Origin: a virus
Reading direction: 5' to 3' (one strand)
Virus record (IMG/VR): IMGVR_UViG_3300036790_000211
Coordinates: 1-64,000 of that record
Length of the DNA stretch: 64,000 nt
Program-made: the position numbers and the translations under genes
Part shown: positions 48,641-57,047 of the stretch, in pieces
Layout of the letters: every line of letters begins with the position of its first letter
Position numbering within the stretch: position 1 is the first letter of the stretch
The notes under the pieces: model-generated
Told to the model about the DNA's origin: nothing
Seen by the model: only the letters and a program-made list of their open reading frames with translations
Database searches by the model: none

Positions 48641-50284
48641 TCAGTCGGGGAGGTTGGCCTGGATCGAGAGGTCGGGCACCTTGGACCCGTTTCCGGATCC
48701 GCCGTCCTGGTCGATTCCCTGGCCGGGCTGGCCGTTGCCGGAGCCGGCCATCAGCGCCTGCAGGACCTCCTGCCGGATCGCCTCCGGGGTCGGCGCCGCG
48801 GGCGCACCGGCCGCTGCGACGGGGACCTGGAGCATCAGGTCAGCGACGAGAGCGACGGCCTCGCCCTTGGTCTTGCCCTGGACCAGCTGCTTGAGCAGCG
48901 GCCTCTTGTCCTCGGGCAGCCGGGCGCCGGCCTTGTCGAGGAACGCCTCGAGCTCGATCTTCTCGACCTTCGCCTCGGCAGCGCGCCGGCGCTCCTTCTG
49001 CTTGGTCAGCTTCTCCTCGAGCTCGACGACTCGGGTCTGCAGAGGCTCCTCGATCGCCTGCACCAGGTCCTGGTGGTCGGAGCGAAGGGCCTCCAGAGTG
49101 AGGTTCACGTTCGGTTCCTCCTCGTGAGGTGGGGTGGCGGGGTCGTCCTGCGGCAACGGAGCGATGTCGATCGCCTCGTTGAGGATCTGGACGCCCCATG
49201 TGGGCTGAGCCGGCCCGTCGGGAGCGAAGTCGATGCCGCTGGGGCACATGTCTTCGCAGACCAACATCGGCTCGCCGTTCACCTTCTGGAGAGCGAGCTT
49301 GTAGCCCGGCTTTCCGTCAGGGGCGGTGGGCGCTGCTCGGAGCGATACCGAGTTCAGCTTCCCTGCTCGCGCGAGGACCTGGATGTCCTTCCCGTCCGTC
49401 GTGGGCTCGATTTCGAGGACTGCGTAGCCAACGCGCCCCTCCTGCACAACGTCGACGACCGCACCCGGCGGGAGGTGCTGGCCGTCGTGAGCGTGTGCGT
49501 GCCGGCCGTAGACGGTCAGGTGCTGCTTCTGCTGGGCGAGGATGCCCTTCATCCGCTCGACAGTTCGAGGGATCACCGACTCCTGCCAGAGGATCGGGTA
49601 GCGGAAGCCCTGCGCGTTCGCCTTGGATCCCCCCACGTAGAAGGGGACCTTCATCCGCATGCTGCCGGACTCGCCGGCTGCGGGCTCCTGGAGGATGGTT
49701 ACCCCAGGGATCTGGTCGGAGTCGAGGGTGAGGAAGGTCTGGAGGGTCGCCCCCTCCTGGTTCAGCTTCTTCTTGCCCTTCTTCGCCTTCGGACCGGGCT
49801 TGCCGTTGGGCTCGACATAGTCGTCGTCCTTGTCGCCCTTCCCCGTCTTGGGGTTGTACGGCTGGGTGTCGTTGTCTCCGTCCTTGTCCGGATCCGGATC
49901 CGGATCCGACGGCTGCGGGGGTCGGCCCCCGCGGGTGCCTGGCCGCGCCAGCTTCCGGCGCACCATCGGGGGCGCCGCCGACTGGCCGATGCCCCACCCT
50001 TTCGGGAGCATCGACGTCTTGCCCAGCGCGCGAGCCCGCTTGACGATGTGAGCCTTGATGGAGCTGTGCGCGTTCTTCGTGCCCCGCCCGATCGCGTGGA
50101 TCGCCTTGCGCAGGAACGCGGGGTTGGGGATCGGGTAGCTGCCGTCCTTCATGGCGACGCCCTGGCCGGCCCAGCGGCGGCGGTTGGCAGTGCTGAGCCT
50201 GACGCTCTCGCACCAGATCGTGAAGTCCGGTTCCTCGACCTGCCTCCACGGCATCGGCGGCGTCGCTGTGGCTGTGAGGCTCAT
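48641..50284 (-). CDS. Prohead protease fused to scaffold
   Basis: A 547-residue fusion of three parts. Residues about 28-100 resemble DUF6582 (KDGSYPIPNPAFLRKAIHAI, LPKGWG). After an acidic DPDPDPDKDGDND linker, residues about 190-345 form the maturation protease, with a candidate His in VYGRHAHAHD and Ser in LNSVSLRA. The last 150 residues are a coiled-coil, acidic scaffold (VVELEEKLTKQKERRRAAEA). A GATCCG triple repeat lies in the DNA of the linker (49891-49915). Upstream of the capsid gene as usual. Confidence 0.78.
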   Translation of the reverse strand: MSLTATATPPMPWRQVEEPDFTIWCESVRLSTANRRRWAGQGVAMKDGSYPIPNPAFLRKAIHAIGRGTKNAHSSIKAHIVKRARALGKTSMLPKGWGIGQSAAPPMVRRKLARPGTRGGRPPQPSDPDPDPDKDGDNDTQPYNPKTGKGDKDDDYVEPNGKPGPKAKKGKKKLNQEGATLQTFLTLDSDQIPGVTILQEPAAGESGSMRMKVPFYVGGSKANAQGFRYPILWQESVIPRTVERMKGILAQQKQHLTVYGRHAHAHDGQHLPPGAVVDVVQEGRVGYAVLEIEPTTDGKDIQVLARAGKLNSVSLRAAPTAPDGKPGYKLALQKVNGEPMLVCEDMCPSGIDFAPDGPAQPTWGVQILNEAIDIAPLPQDDPATPPHEEEPNVNLTLEALRSDHQDLVQAIEEPLQTRVVELEEKLTKQKERRRAAEAKVEKIELEAFLDKAGARLPEDKRPLLKQLVQGKTKGEAVALVADLMLQVPVAAAGAPAAPTPEAIRQEVLQALMAGSGNGQPGQGIDQDGGSGNGSKVPDLSIQANLPD

Positions 50285-50397
50285 GCCTTGCTCCCCTTCT
50301 TCTTGCCGCCCTTCTTGCCCTTCTTCCGCTTCTTGAGCGGGCCGGGCGGCAGGCGAAGATCAGCGGTGGTGTTGGTCGTACCGGCGGTGTCGGTCAT
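50281..50397 (-). CDS. Lys-rich basic peptide (38 aa)
   Basis: A 38-residue ORF: MTDTAGTTNTTADLRLPPGP, then a Lys-rich tail (LKKRKKGKKGGKKKGSKA). ATG overlap with the protease gene. An Arg/Lys-rich head peptide between portal and protease could bind DNA or the shell interior; unproved. Confidence 0.55.
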   Translation of the reverse strand: MTDTAGTTNTTADLRLPPGPLKKRKKGKKGGKKKGSKA

Positions 50398-50406
50398 GCC
50401 TGGCTC

Positions 50407-52242
50407 CTACTCGGGCTGCCCTTCGTCCCGCTGCGTCTGGGGACGGGGCTGATCCGGCTCCCCGGTCGGCGGGCCGGGCGAGTGGACGATGGTCACCGGC
50501 CCCGCAACCTTGTGGTTGTGGTTGTGGGTGACCTCGCCCCTGTGCAGGGTCACGACCGGGTGACCCGCGATCGGGTCGTACGGAACGGGCGGCAGGTCCT
50601 GCTGAACCGGCTTCTTGCCGGGGGCGCCGGCGGGGGCCGCGGGCTTGCCCTTGGGCTGCACGGATCCGGCCGCCTTGGCCGTCTTGACCTGGGTCTTGCC
50701 CTGGGTCTTCGCCATCGCCATCTGGTGCTGGTTGGCCTGGTCCGCCTGGTCCGCCTGCTCCTGCTGCTGCTGGTCGTGCTGCTCTTGGAGCTTCGCCAGC
50801 TCCTCCTCGATCTCGTCGGGAGGCATCTGCAGGATGTTCGCCATGACCCACTCGGGAGTCACGACCGGGGTCATGTTCATCTGGGACGCGCCCAGGAAGA
50901 TGCCGACGGCCTGCGCCCGGGCGAACAGCGCCTGGGCTGCGCTGAGCTCGTCGGCGGCCTTCAGCGCGGGCCAGGTGATCCGGTAGGTGACCTTGGTCGG
51001 GTCCTTCCCGGCGAGGATGAACGCCAGGTTGTAGATCGGCTCGAGCACCTGGGTTCCGGCGTCCTGCTGGAGGCCGCGGAGGAAGCGCACGTACTGGACG
51101 TCCTGCTGGGTCAGCGTCGCCTTGGCGTTGATCTCTTTCTCGAACCCGAGGTGCGCCGGCGGGACGTGCGTCGTGCTGATGAGCTTCTTCTGCAGGAAGA
51201 TCACGTCGTCGATCTGGTGCAGGTCGCCGTTCTGCGGGTCGATCGTGTCGATCTTCGACAGCTGCGGCACCGGAGTTCCGTTGAAGTTCACGGTCCCGGT
51301 CGTCACGAAGAAGTCGGTCAAGACCTGCATCTGCGCGTCACGGCGGTTGTCGAGGCGCCCCTTGGTCTGGACCGCCTCCTTGTAGGCGCTGACCGCCTTC
51401 CGCTTCTCGGCCGGCCCCAACCCTGACGTGTCGATGTAGTAGACGAGCTTGAGATAGGCCCTGGTCAGGCGAGCGACGACCATCGCCTCCTGCAGGGCGC
51501 GGAGCTGCTTCCACGTGTTGCGGCTGACCCGGCCGAGGGCCTGTCCGTAGGGGCTGAACCCGTCCCAGTTGAGCCGGGCGTGGATCAGCTGCCACGGGAA
51601 GAAGGCCGCGACGACCTTCTGCTCCTCCTCCGAGTCGCGCTGGTCGAACGCGCACTCACCGGGCTCGTTCTCACACTTCCCGTTCGCGTATCGAGGCCTG
51701 CCCATGAGCAGGTTGCCCTTGGGGTCCTGGTTTCGCCAGATCGTCTTGGGCGGCAGTTGCTTGACCGCGACCAGCTGGAGGTCGGCGTCCACCTTGTTGA
51801 CCACGGGCTCCGTGAACGAGTCGCCGTACTTGACCAGGTTTCGGACGATGCTCTTGATCGCCCGGTGCATCCCCAGCTTCGCGTTCGCGTCGTCGATGAC
51901 CGCCTGGTCCTCGGGGTTCTCCGCGATGACCTGGAAGCTCTCCTGGGCTCCGTCCTCGCTCGACACGACGTTGTTCGCGATCGTGTCCAGCGCGACCGAG
52001 AACTCCTCGGAGAGCCGGTCCATGTCCTCGCAGTCCCAGTACACGTCCCAGCGGTTGTCGCCGAGGTTGAACTGGCCGCTGACCTTGGACGTCGCGGCGT
52101 CCATGACGACACCGCTCTGGGTGGTGTTGCGCTCCTCGACCTGGGGGCCGAGGTCGTGCTGGTAGTTCGCCCAGCGCGCCATGACCCGAGCCACGAGCCG
52201 GGGCACGCGACGCGAAGTGAGCTGCGAGGGGTCAATGGACAC
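50407..52242 (-). CDS. Portal protein
   Basis: A 611-residue portal, in the canonical slot between terminase and protease. Supporting segments: LGDNRWDVYWDCEDMDRLSE, FEKEINAKATLTQQDVQYVR, and NFNGTPVPQLSKIDTIDPQN, the last of T4 gp20-like character. A Gln-rich coiled region (EELAKLQEQHDQQQQEQADQ) and a proline-rich tail follow. Start GTG with GGAGAAGTCC upstream. Confidence 0.82.
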   Translation of the reverse strand: MSIDPSQLTSRRVPRLVARVMARWANYQHDLGPQVEERNTTQSGVVMDAATSKVSGQFNLGDNRWDVYWDCEDMDRLSEEFSVALDTIANNVVSSEDGAQESFQVIAENPEDQAVIDDANAKLGMHRAIKSIVRNLVKYGDSFTEPVVNKVDADLQLVAVKQLPPKTIWRNQDPKGNLLMGRPRYANGKCENEPGECAFDQRDSEEEQKVVAAFFPWQLIHARLNWDGFSPYGQALGRVSRNTWKQLRALQEAMVVARLTRAYLKLVYYIDTSGLGPAEKRKAVSAYKEAVQTKGRLDNRRDAQMQVLTDFFVTTGTVNFNGTPVPQLSKIDTIDPQNGDLHQIDDVIFLQKKLISTTHVPPAHLGFEKEINAKATLTQQDVQYVRFLRGLQQDAGTQVLEPIYNLAFILAGKDPTKVTYRITWPALKAADELSAAQALFARAQAVGIFLGASQMNMTPVVTPEWVMANILQMPPDEIEEELAKLQEQHDQQQQEQADQADQANQHQMAMAKTQGKTQVKTAKAAGSVQPKGKPAAPAGAPGKKPVQQDLPPVPYDPIAGHPVVTLHRGEVTHNHNHKVAGPVTIVHSPGPPTGEPDQPRPQTQRDEGQPE

Positions 52243-52259
52243 GGACTTCTCCTGGGGCG

Positions 52260-52679
52260 CTACACCTCGTCGATGTGAACGCCGAAGATCTGCCAGATGA
52301 CCCGCGGGTCATCCATCTCGTGAGGTTCGAATTCAGGGCCCTGCTCGCCTTGCACGTAGGGCGCGGCGCCGAGCACGTTCCGTCCGCCGGCGCCGAAGAT
52401 GCCGGACAGGCGGGTGAAGACGTCGATCAGGGGCCAGGAGGCGTCGAGGCCGTTGGTCTCGCTCGCTACTGGCTGTAGCGCCCCCTCGGTTGGCCGAGCG
52501 CGCGTGGGGATGGGCCGACTGGCGTCGACAGCACTGATAGCTCCGGTTCGTTCCCCACTTCCTGGCCGAGGCTTTCGGCCCCAGCGCAGAGATATCGGAG
52601 AGCGTCGAACATGTGGCTCGCCATGTTGTGCTTCGGCCGGTCGAGCAGCTTCTCCTCGTCCGTCCTGTCCTGGTCCCAT
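52260..52679 (-). CDS. Short ORF overlapping the terminase 3' end (start unclear)
   Basis: A protein-like frame ends at 52260 with ASWPLIDVFTRLSGIFGAGG, EPHEMDDPRVIWQIFG and VHIDEV. The only ATG in frame is at 52679, 214 bases inside the terminase gene, and no start codon lies near the terminase stop (52466). Either it starts early and overlaps heavily, or it is reached by a -1 shift at the G5 run 52481-52485 as a C-terminal extension of TerL. Real coding is likely only from about 52465 down. Confidence 0.45.
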   Translation of the reverse strand: MGPGQDGRGEAARPAEAQHGEPHVRRSPISLRWGRKPRPGSGERTGAISAVDASRPIPTRARPTEGALQPVASETNGLDASWPLIDVFTRLSGIFGAGGRNVLGAAPYVQGEQGPEFEPHEMDDPRVIWQIFGVHIDEV

Positions 52680-53851
52680 ACGTACCTCTTGCGGTAGTCG
52701 ATGAGGTGTTCCACGCCGCGGAGCACCTTGAGGCGGCCGCCGGTCAGCCGCTCGTAGACCAGGTCGATCCCGGCCCGAACGGTGGAGCGCGGATCGATGG
52801 CCGACTTCGCGGATCCGGGCAGGCGGGCGGCGCGCACCGGGTAGCCCAGCGTGTTCGCCCGGAGCATCAGCTCCTTCCCCTCCGGATCCCCGAAGGCGAG
52901 GTCGGTGCCCTGAGCGAGGCCCATCTCGCCCCAGCGGCGCACGTGCTCATCGATCGTCTCTCCGCCGAGCTCGTACTCAGCGACGACGTAGAGGACGTCG
53001 TGCTCTTCATCCAGCCGGGCCCAGAGGCCAATCGTGGGGTCGTTGACACCCCAGTCGTGCCCGGAGAGGCACGGCCAGTCGGGCGGCATGTCGAAGGGCT
53101 CGACGATGAGGTCGCGGTCGTCCGGGCGCGGGTAGATCAGGCCGAACGCCCGGCTCCAGTCGCCCTCGTAGAAGGCGGCGAACTTCTCCGGCCGCATCGT
53201 GGCCCGCGCCCGCTCGATCGAGTCGCGGTCGTACTTCAGGTTGTCCTGGGTGCGGCACTTGACCCACTCGATGCCCTGGTCGCCGGCTTCCCAGCGGTCG
53301 AAGACATGGCTCTTCAGCCAGTTCTCGAAGTACGGGACGGTGGTGATCAGGATCGGAGTGGCGTGGGTGTTGGTCCTGCGGAGGGCGACCTCCCACGCGA
53401 GCAGCGCCATCATGCCGGCCTCGTCGATCCAACAGAAGCCGTCGAGGTGGGGCCCCTCGAGCGAATTGGGGTTCTCGCTGGAGCCGAGGAGGATCTGAGC
53501 CTCGTTGGGCAGCGTGATCGTCCCCTCTCCCTTGTTGAGCTCGGCGTTGCAGCCGATCTCGTGGAAGAACTGCATCAGCTCGTAGACCATCACGCGCTGG
53601 ACGTGCCTTTGGTAGCCCGTGCCCAGGGCCATGCCCCGGGCGCCCCACTTAAGAGTCCCCTTCGCCTCGTCGATCAGGTGCTTCCAGCACCACAGGGGCG
53701 CCATCCACGTCTTCCCCGAGCCCGTCCCCCCCACCAGGGCCGTGATCCTGCGCTGGGAGTAGTAGGCGCGGAGCTGGTGAGCGTAGAGGAGCGGGTTGGC
53801 CCTGCTCGGCGATGATTCGCGCTGCGGTGGGGTCGTCTGGGTGGGGGGCAA
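52466..53851 (-). CDS. Terminase large subunit (TerL)
   Basis: A 461-residue packaging ATPase/nuclease. Walker A is GGTGSGKTW (residues 41-49), Walker B GFCWIDEAG, and the nuclease part contains LSGHDWGVNDPTIGLWA with Asp residues, and LAFGDPEGKEL. NPLLYAHQLRAYYSQRRI precedes the P-loop as in many TerL proteins. The only start is a weak TTG (53851) without ribosome site, and it overlaps TerS by about 200 bases out of frame. Confidence 0.9.
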   Translation of the reverse strand: MPPTQTTPPQRESSPSRANPLLYAHQLRAYYSQRRITALVGGTGSGKTWMAPLWCWKHLIDEAKGTLKWGARGMALGTGYQRHVQRVMVYELMQFFHEIGCNAELNKGEGTITLPNEAQILLGSSENPNSLEGPHLDGFCWIDEAGMMALLAWEVALRRTNTHATPILITTVPYFENWLKSHVFDRWEAGDQGIEWVKCRTQDNLKYDRDSIERARATMRPEKFAAFYEGDWSRAFGLIYPRPDDRDLIVEPFDMPPDWPCLSGHDWGVNDPTIGLWARLDEEHDVLYVVAEYELGGETIDEHVRRWGEMGLAQGTDLAFGDPEGKELMLRANTLGYPVRAARLPGSAKSAIDPRSTVRAGIDLVYERLTGGRLKVLRGVEHLIDYRKRYVWDQDRTDEEKLLDRPKHNMASHMFDALRYLCAGAESLGQEVGNEPELSVLSTPVGPSPRALGQPRGRYSQ

Positions 53852-54293
53852 TGTTGATCACCACGGCCAGCTGGTTGGGCTGGGAGTTCTGCTGCAACTG
53901 GCCTGCGGCAGTGAACCCGAACATCTCGCGCAGCGAGTCGACGGCCTTGAGACCGACCTCGGCCGACCGCGGGTTGCCGGAGAGGATCCCCCTCTGCAGG
54001 CTGTTGAAGATCAGGTCTATGCGGCCGACGAGGAGCATCTTCATCTCCTCGGCGTCCTCTCGATCGAGCGCCCGCATGTACTTGATGCCGAGGTTCCAGT
54101 ACCAGCTGGGCTCCATCGGCTCCTCGCCGGCGCGGAGCCGCTCGGCGTTCAGCTTGTCCGCGATCTGCCGGGCCCGGAAAGCGCTGATCCTGGCCTCGTA
54201 GACCTTCTTGCCGATCTCGCGCTCCTCCGGAGTCATGATCCGATCGCTGACGGCGGGAACGTTGGAATCGCGGTCGGCTCGGTGTCCGGCCAT
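53649..54293 (-). CDS. Terminase small subunit-like (TerS)
   Basis: A helical protein of about 214 residues upstream of TerL. Features: a helix-rich N-half (KKVYEARISAFRARQIADKL), RALDREDAEEMKMLLVGRID, and NPRSAEVGLKAVDSLREMFG. The protein-like sequence ends near AARIIAEQG (about 53800), after which the frame continues 150 bases in shadow-like sequence to 53649. ATG 54293 overlaps the previous TGA. Confidence 0.6.
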   Translation of the reverse strand: MAGHRADRDSNVPAVSDRIMTPEEREIGKKVYEARISAFRARQIADKLNAERLRAGEEPMEPSWYWNLGIKYMRALDREDAEEMKMLLVGRIDLIFNSLQRGILSGNPRSAEVGLKAVDSLREMFGFTAAGQLQQNSQPNQLAVVINIAPHPDDPTAARIIAEQGQPAPLRSPAPRLLLPAQDHGPGGGDGLGEDVDGAPVVLEAPDRRGEGDS

Positions 54294-55618
54294 CAGGCGG
54301 CCTCCTGGTCGAGAAAGCTCCTCTTCTCCCCCGTCGAGGAGAGGATCGGCAGCGTGCCGGTCACCTCCTGGTATCGGCGGAGGATCAGGTCGCACGACCG
54401 CGGCTCCAACTCCATCAGGCATGCGACGCGCTTGTGGAGGTCGGCGGCTATCAGCGTGGTCCCGGTCCCGCCGTAGGGGTCGAGGACCAGGTCGCCGGGC
54501 CGGGAGCAGGCGAGGATGCAGCGGGCGGGGAGTTCGATCGGGAAGGGTGCGGCGTGCTCGGCGTTGTGCGCCGGGTTCATGTCCCAGACCGAGCACCATC
54601 CCTTGATCTCAGGGGTGTCGTTGAAGAGGAAGTCGGCGCCCTTGTAGAGCCAGTAGATCCGCTCGTCGGAGGGGATGAACATGCGGGCGTTGACGGCCAC
54701 GCCGCCCGGTCGCCGCCACACGATCTCCTGGCGGAAGCGGAACGGACCAGGGAGCCACTGCAGGGGCGAGATGAGCTCCTTGTCTCGGAAGCGGTTCTTG
54801 TGGTTGTAGAACATGCTCCCGCCGTCTACGAGGATCTCGTTCCACTCCAGGAGGGCGGCGCGCTGCTGCTGCTGGTACTCCTCCTCGTCGAGGGAGTCGG
54901 AGTAGGCGACGTTCGCCATCTTGGCCACGAACTTGTCGCCGTCGCGAGCGAATCGGCCTGACGCCTTGAACTGATCGAGGCGCTGGTTGTAGGGCGGGCT
55001 CGTGACGATGAGGCGGGCCTGGCGGCCGTCGAGCAGGCGGGCCAGGTGATCGGCGTCCGTGCCGCTACCGCATAGGAGCCGGTGCGGACCCAGGATCCAG
55101 AGGTCGCCGGGCATCGTGGTCGCGTCGCCTGCCTCGCCGGCGCCGGTCTCGTTGGCCTTGTCGTAGCCGATCGCCGGGGTCTGGGCGTTCTCCGCGATCA
55201 GCTCCGCGAGGAACTTGTCGTCGTAGAGGGAGCCGTCGAGCTCTCCGGTGGAGTCTCGGATCCCGGTGAGCAGCTGCTCGAGGAGCCCATTGTCCATCCG
55301 AGATCCCTCGTGGGCACGGTTCTCGGCGGCCAGGATCTCCCGAGCCTGCGGGTCATCGTGATCGAGTGGAATCCGGTGAACAGCAAACGACCCATCCGGA
55401 TCCGCCTCCATGGCCGACATGTAGGTGTGATTGCCGAAGAGGATGTAGCCGTCCTGGCTGATGCCGATCGCCCGGAACTGGCCGTGAGCGGCGAGGCTGC
55501 GGCCGATCTTGTCCGTGTCGCCGTTGTTCGGGTTGTCCGGGTGCGGGCGCAGGGACGAGAGCGGGACGACCTCGGTCCAGCGGACCAGGTCCTCGGGGGT
55601 GATCTTGATGCGGCGCAT
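54293..55618 (-). CDS. ParB-N / DNA methyltransferase fusion
   Basis: A 441-residue enzyme. Residues about 14-100 are a ParB-like N-domain (VVPLSSLRPHPDNPNNGDTD, ISQDGYILFGNHTYM). Residues about 165-430 are a DNA methyltransferase of beta order: TSPPYN at 206-211 (motif IV) precedes DPYGGTGTT near 380-388 (motif I), typical of N4-cytosine/N6-adenine enzymes. ParB-N plus methyltransferase fusions are known in phages. It overlaps TerS by ATGA and may mark DNA at packaging. Confidence 0.82.
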   Translation of the reverse strand: MRRIKITPEDLVRWTEVVPLSSLRPHPDNPNNGDTDKIGRSLAAHGQFRAIGISQDGYILFGNHTYMSAMEADPDGSFAVHRIPLDHDDPQAREILAAENRAHEGSRMDNGLLEQLLTGIRDSTGELDGSLYDDKFLAELIAENAQTPAIGYDKANETGAGEAGDATTMPGDLWILGPHRLLCGSGTDADHLARLLDGRQARLIVTSPPYNQRLDQFKASGRFARDGDKFVAKMANVAYSDSLDEEEYQQQQRAALLEWNEILVDGGSMFYNHKNRFRDKELISPLQWLPGPFRFRQEIVWRRPGGVAVNARMFIPSDERIYWLYKGADFLFNDTPEIKGWCSVWDMNPAHNAEHAAPFPIELPARCILACSRPGDLVLDPYGGTGTTLIAADLHKRVACLMELEPRSCDLILRRYQEVTGTLPILSSTGEKRSFLDQEAA

Positions 55619-55634
55619 CGGGGCTCCGGAAATG

Positions 55635-55658
55635 AAAAGAGCCGCCCGAAGGCGGCTC
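55635..55658 (-). terminator. Rho-independent terminator upstream of the terminase operon
   Basis: Stem GAGCCGCC (55639-55646), loop CGAA, GGCGGCTC (55651-55658). On the minus strand it reads with a TTCG loop and is followed by TTTTCATTTCC, a strong intrinsic terminator that ends the accessory minus-strand operon before the methyltransferase/terminase genes. Confidence 0.85.
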
Positions 55659-55679
55659 CTGCCACATGGAATCGGACCT

Positions 55680-55841
55680 CTACGCGGCGACGCGCCCCTC
55701 TGCGTGCTCAGGGCAGCACGGGTAGCCGCGGCGGTCCTTGGCGTCCAGATAGATGGTGTGGTGGGTGGGGTCGCCGCAGATCCAGCACTTCTGCTCGAAC
55801 ATCGGCATCCCCTCGACCAGGGCGAAGACCTTGCGCTTCAT
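55680..55841 (-). CDS. Zinc-ribbon protein (53 aa)
   Basis: A 53-residue protein with CWICG and YPCCPEH (two C-pairs about 20 apart plus His), a zinc site. ATG 55841 overlaps the previous TGA. Function unknown. Confidence 0.55.
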   Translation of the reverse strand: MKRKVFALVEGMPMFEQKCWICGDPTHHTIYLDAKDRRGYPCCPEHAEGRVAA

Positions 55842-56107
55842 CGAACACGCATTCTACGGGCCCGGAGAGAGACGGGCGGCGCGCCGGACCATCCGCCCTC
55901 TGCTTCGGGCATGGACGCCTCGGGCCGCGTCCCCCGTGAAACCGAGTGATGCGCGCTCTTGTCTGCGGATCGGCCCGCCTCTCTCCGAACGCGGAGCCGG
56001 TCCCGCTCGGCCTCGAAGTCGTCGTAGCGATCGCTGAGGGCAACGGCCCGGTAACCGAACGCGTCGACCAGGACGTCTTCGAGGTCGCGGAGCCGGACCT
56101 CAGACAC
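55838..56107 (-). CDS. Hypothetical charged protein (89 aa)
   Basis: An 89-residue protein, helical and acidic/basic (RLRDLEDVLVDAFGYRAVAL, EAERDRLRVRREAG), with an Arg-rich tail. GTG start overlaps the previous stop by 8 bases. Unknown function. Confidence 0.5.
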   Translation of the reverse strand: MSEVRLRDLEDVLVDAFGYRAVALSDRYDDFEAERDRLRVRREAGRSADKSAHHSVSRGTRPEASMPEAEGGWSGAPPVSLRARRMRVR

Positions 56108-56279
56108 CGACCCGCTTCGCCTTGCAGTCCTCGCACCAGTGGAACGGCTTGACCTTGCCCCGAGCCTGTTCGCGGTTCTTGATGCTGAGGAGGGGCACGC
56201 CGCAGTCGGTCGCGCCGCCGGCCGGGGGGATCGAGTGGATCAGGCCGGTGGCCGAGTCGAGCTTGACCTTGCCGGCCAA
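56100..56279 (-). CDS. Small zinc-site protein (59 aa)
   Basis: A 59-residue protein from TTG 56279, preceded by GTGGAGG seven bases upstream. It reads AGKVKLDSATGLIHSIPPAG with a CxxC pair near the end (HWCEDCKAKR). No ATG exists, but the strong ribosome site and gene-to-gene overlap support it. Confidence 0.5.
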   Translation of the reverse strand: MAGKVKLDSATGLIHSIPPAGGATDCGVPLLSIKNREQARGKVKPFHWCEDCKAKRVGV

Positions 56280-56280
56280 A

Positions 56281-56358
56281 TCAGAACCTCCACACGAGGA
56301 TGGTGATCAGCTGGGTCGTGTTGCCCCAGACGACTCGGACCGTCTCCCAGATCCACAT
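56281..56358 (-). CDS. Very small membrane-type peptide (25 aa)
   Basis: A 25-residue ORF (MWIWETVRVVWGNTTQLITI, then LVWRF). Trp-rich and hydrophobic, probably membrane-associated. It fits exactly between the flanking genes (starts behind a TAG and ends 1 base before TTG 56279). Confidence 0.35.
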   Translation of the reverse strand: MWIWETVRVVWGNTTQLITILVWRF

Positions 56359-56685
56359 CTACCAGGCCTCCCCGACGCGCTCCGGCCAGTGCCAGGTGCC
56401 GCCCGGCTTGCCGATGTCGTTGAGGAAGACGCGCCGGTTGAAGAACATCCCCTCCGGGTTCATCACGGCCAGGTCGACCGAGAACATGTCGGTGACGGCG
56501 GTGATGATCGCGGCGCGGCAGACCGACTGGTACTCCCCGCCAGGGGTGCCGTAGCTGACGTAGTGGACGATGCGGCCCACCGTCGGCATCGGCTCTTTCT
56601 CGGCCTTGGAGACGGCGCGGACGGCCTCGTCCGGGTCGCCGAGGTCGCTTCCGCAATGGGGGCAGAGGAAGCGGGAGCTACTCAC
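56359..56685 (-). CDS. Hypothetical protein with zinc knuckle (108 aa)
   Basis: A 108-residue protein. It opens with an N-terminal CPHCG zinc site, then VGRIVHYVSYGTPGGEYQSV, CRAAIITAVTD, LAVMNPEGMFFNRRVFL and GGTWHWPE. This pattern recurs in small phage and actinobacterial proteins I have seen, with no known role. GTG 56685 overlaps the previous TGA (GTGA). Confidence 0.65.
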   Translation of the reverse strand: MSSSRFLCPHCGSDLGDPDEAVRAVSKAEKEPMPTVGRIVHYVSYGTPGGEYQSVCRAAIITAVTDMFSVDLAVMNPEGMFFNRRVFLNDIGKPGGTWHWPERVGEAW

Positions 56686-57047
56686 TGACACGCCTCGCAG
56701 ACGTCGCCATCCGGCTCTTCGACCGGCATCGCGGCGACGTACACGGAGAAGTGGTCCTGCGACCAGTTGCCGGTCGGCTTGCCGGGGAACGGGTTCCCGT
56801 GACCGGACAGGCTCACGCTGAACCGCTGGAGCCCCTGCTCCTTGACCAGCCAGAGGGCGGCACCGAGAGCCTTCGCCGCGGCCGACATCTGGGCCTCGTG
56901 CATCTCCTCTTCGATCTCGTCCGGCAGTCGACCGCCAGGCCGCGTGAAGCACGCCTTCCAACCCCTGCGGGCCTCGGCGATCGCGGCGTGGCCCAGCTCT
57001 TCGAGGGTGTCGGGGGTGGAGTCGGAGACGGAGATCGAGAAGGACAT
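56682..57047 (-). CDS. Hypothetical protein (121 aa)
   Basis: A 121-residue protein with PDTLEELGHAAIAEARRGWK, a helical middle and RFSVSLSGHGNPFPGKPTGN, ending in CEACQ. No family recognised. Overlaps the next gene by GTGA. Confidence 0.55.
   Translation of the reverse strand: MSFSISVSDSTPDTLEELGHAAIAEARRGWKACFTRPGGRLPDEIEEEMHEAQMSAAAKALGAALWLVKEQGLQRFSVSLSGHGNPFPGKPTGNWSQDHFSVYVAAMPVEEPDGDVCEACQ

Noticed and set aside
49891-49915. Tandem GATCCG repeats as a possible regulatory repeat
   Set aside because: They encode the DPDPDP linker of the protease-scaffold gene; simple coding low complexity.
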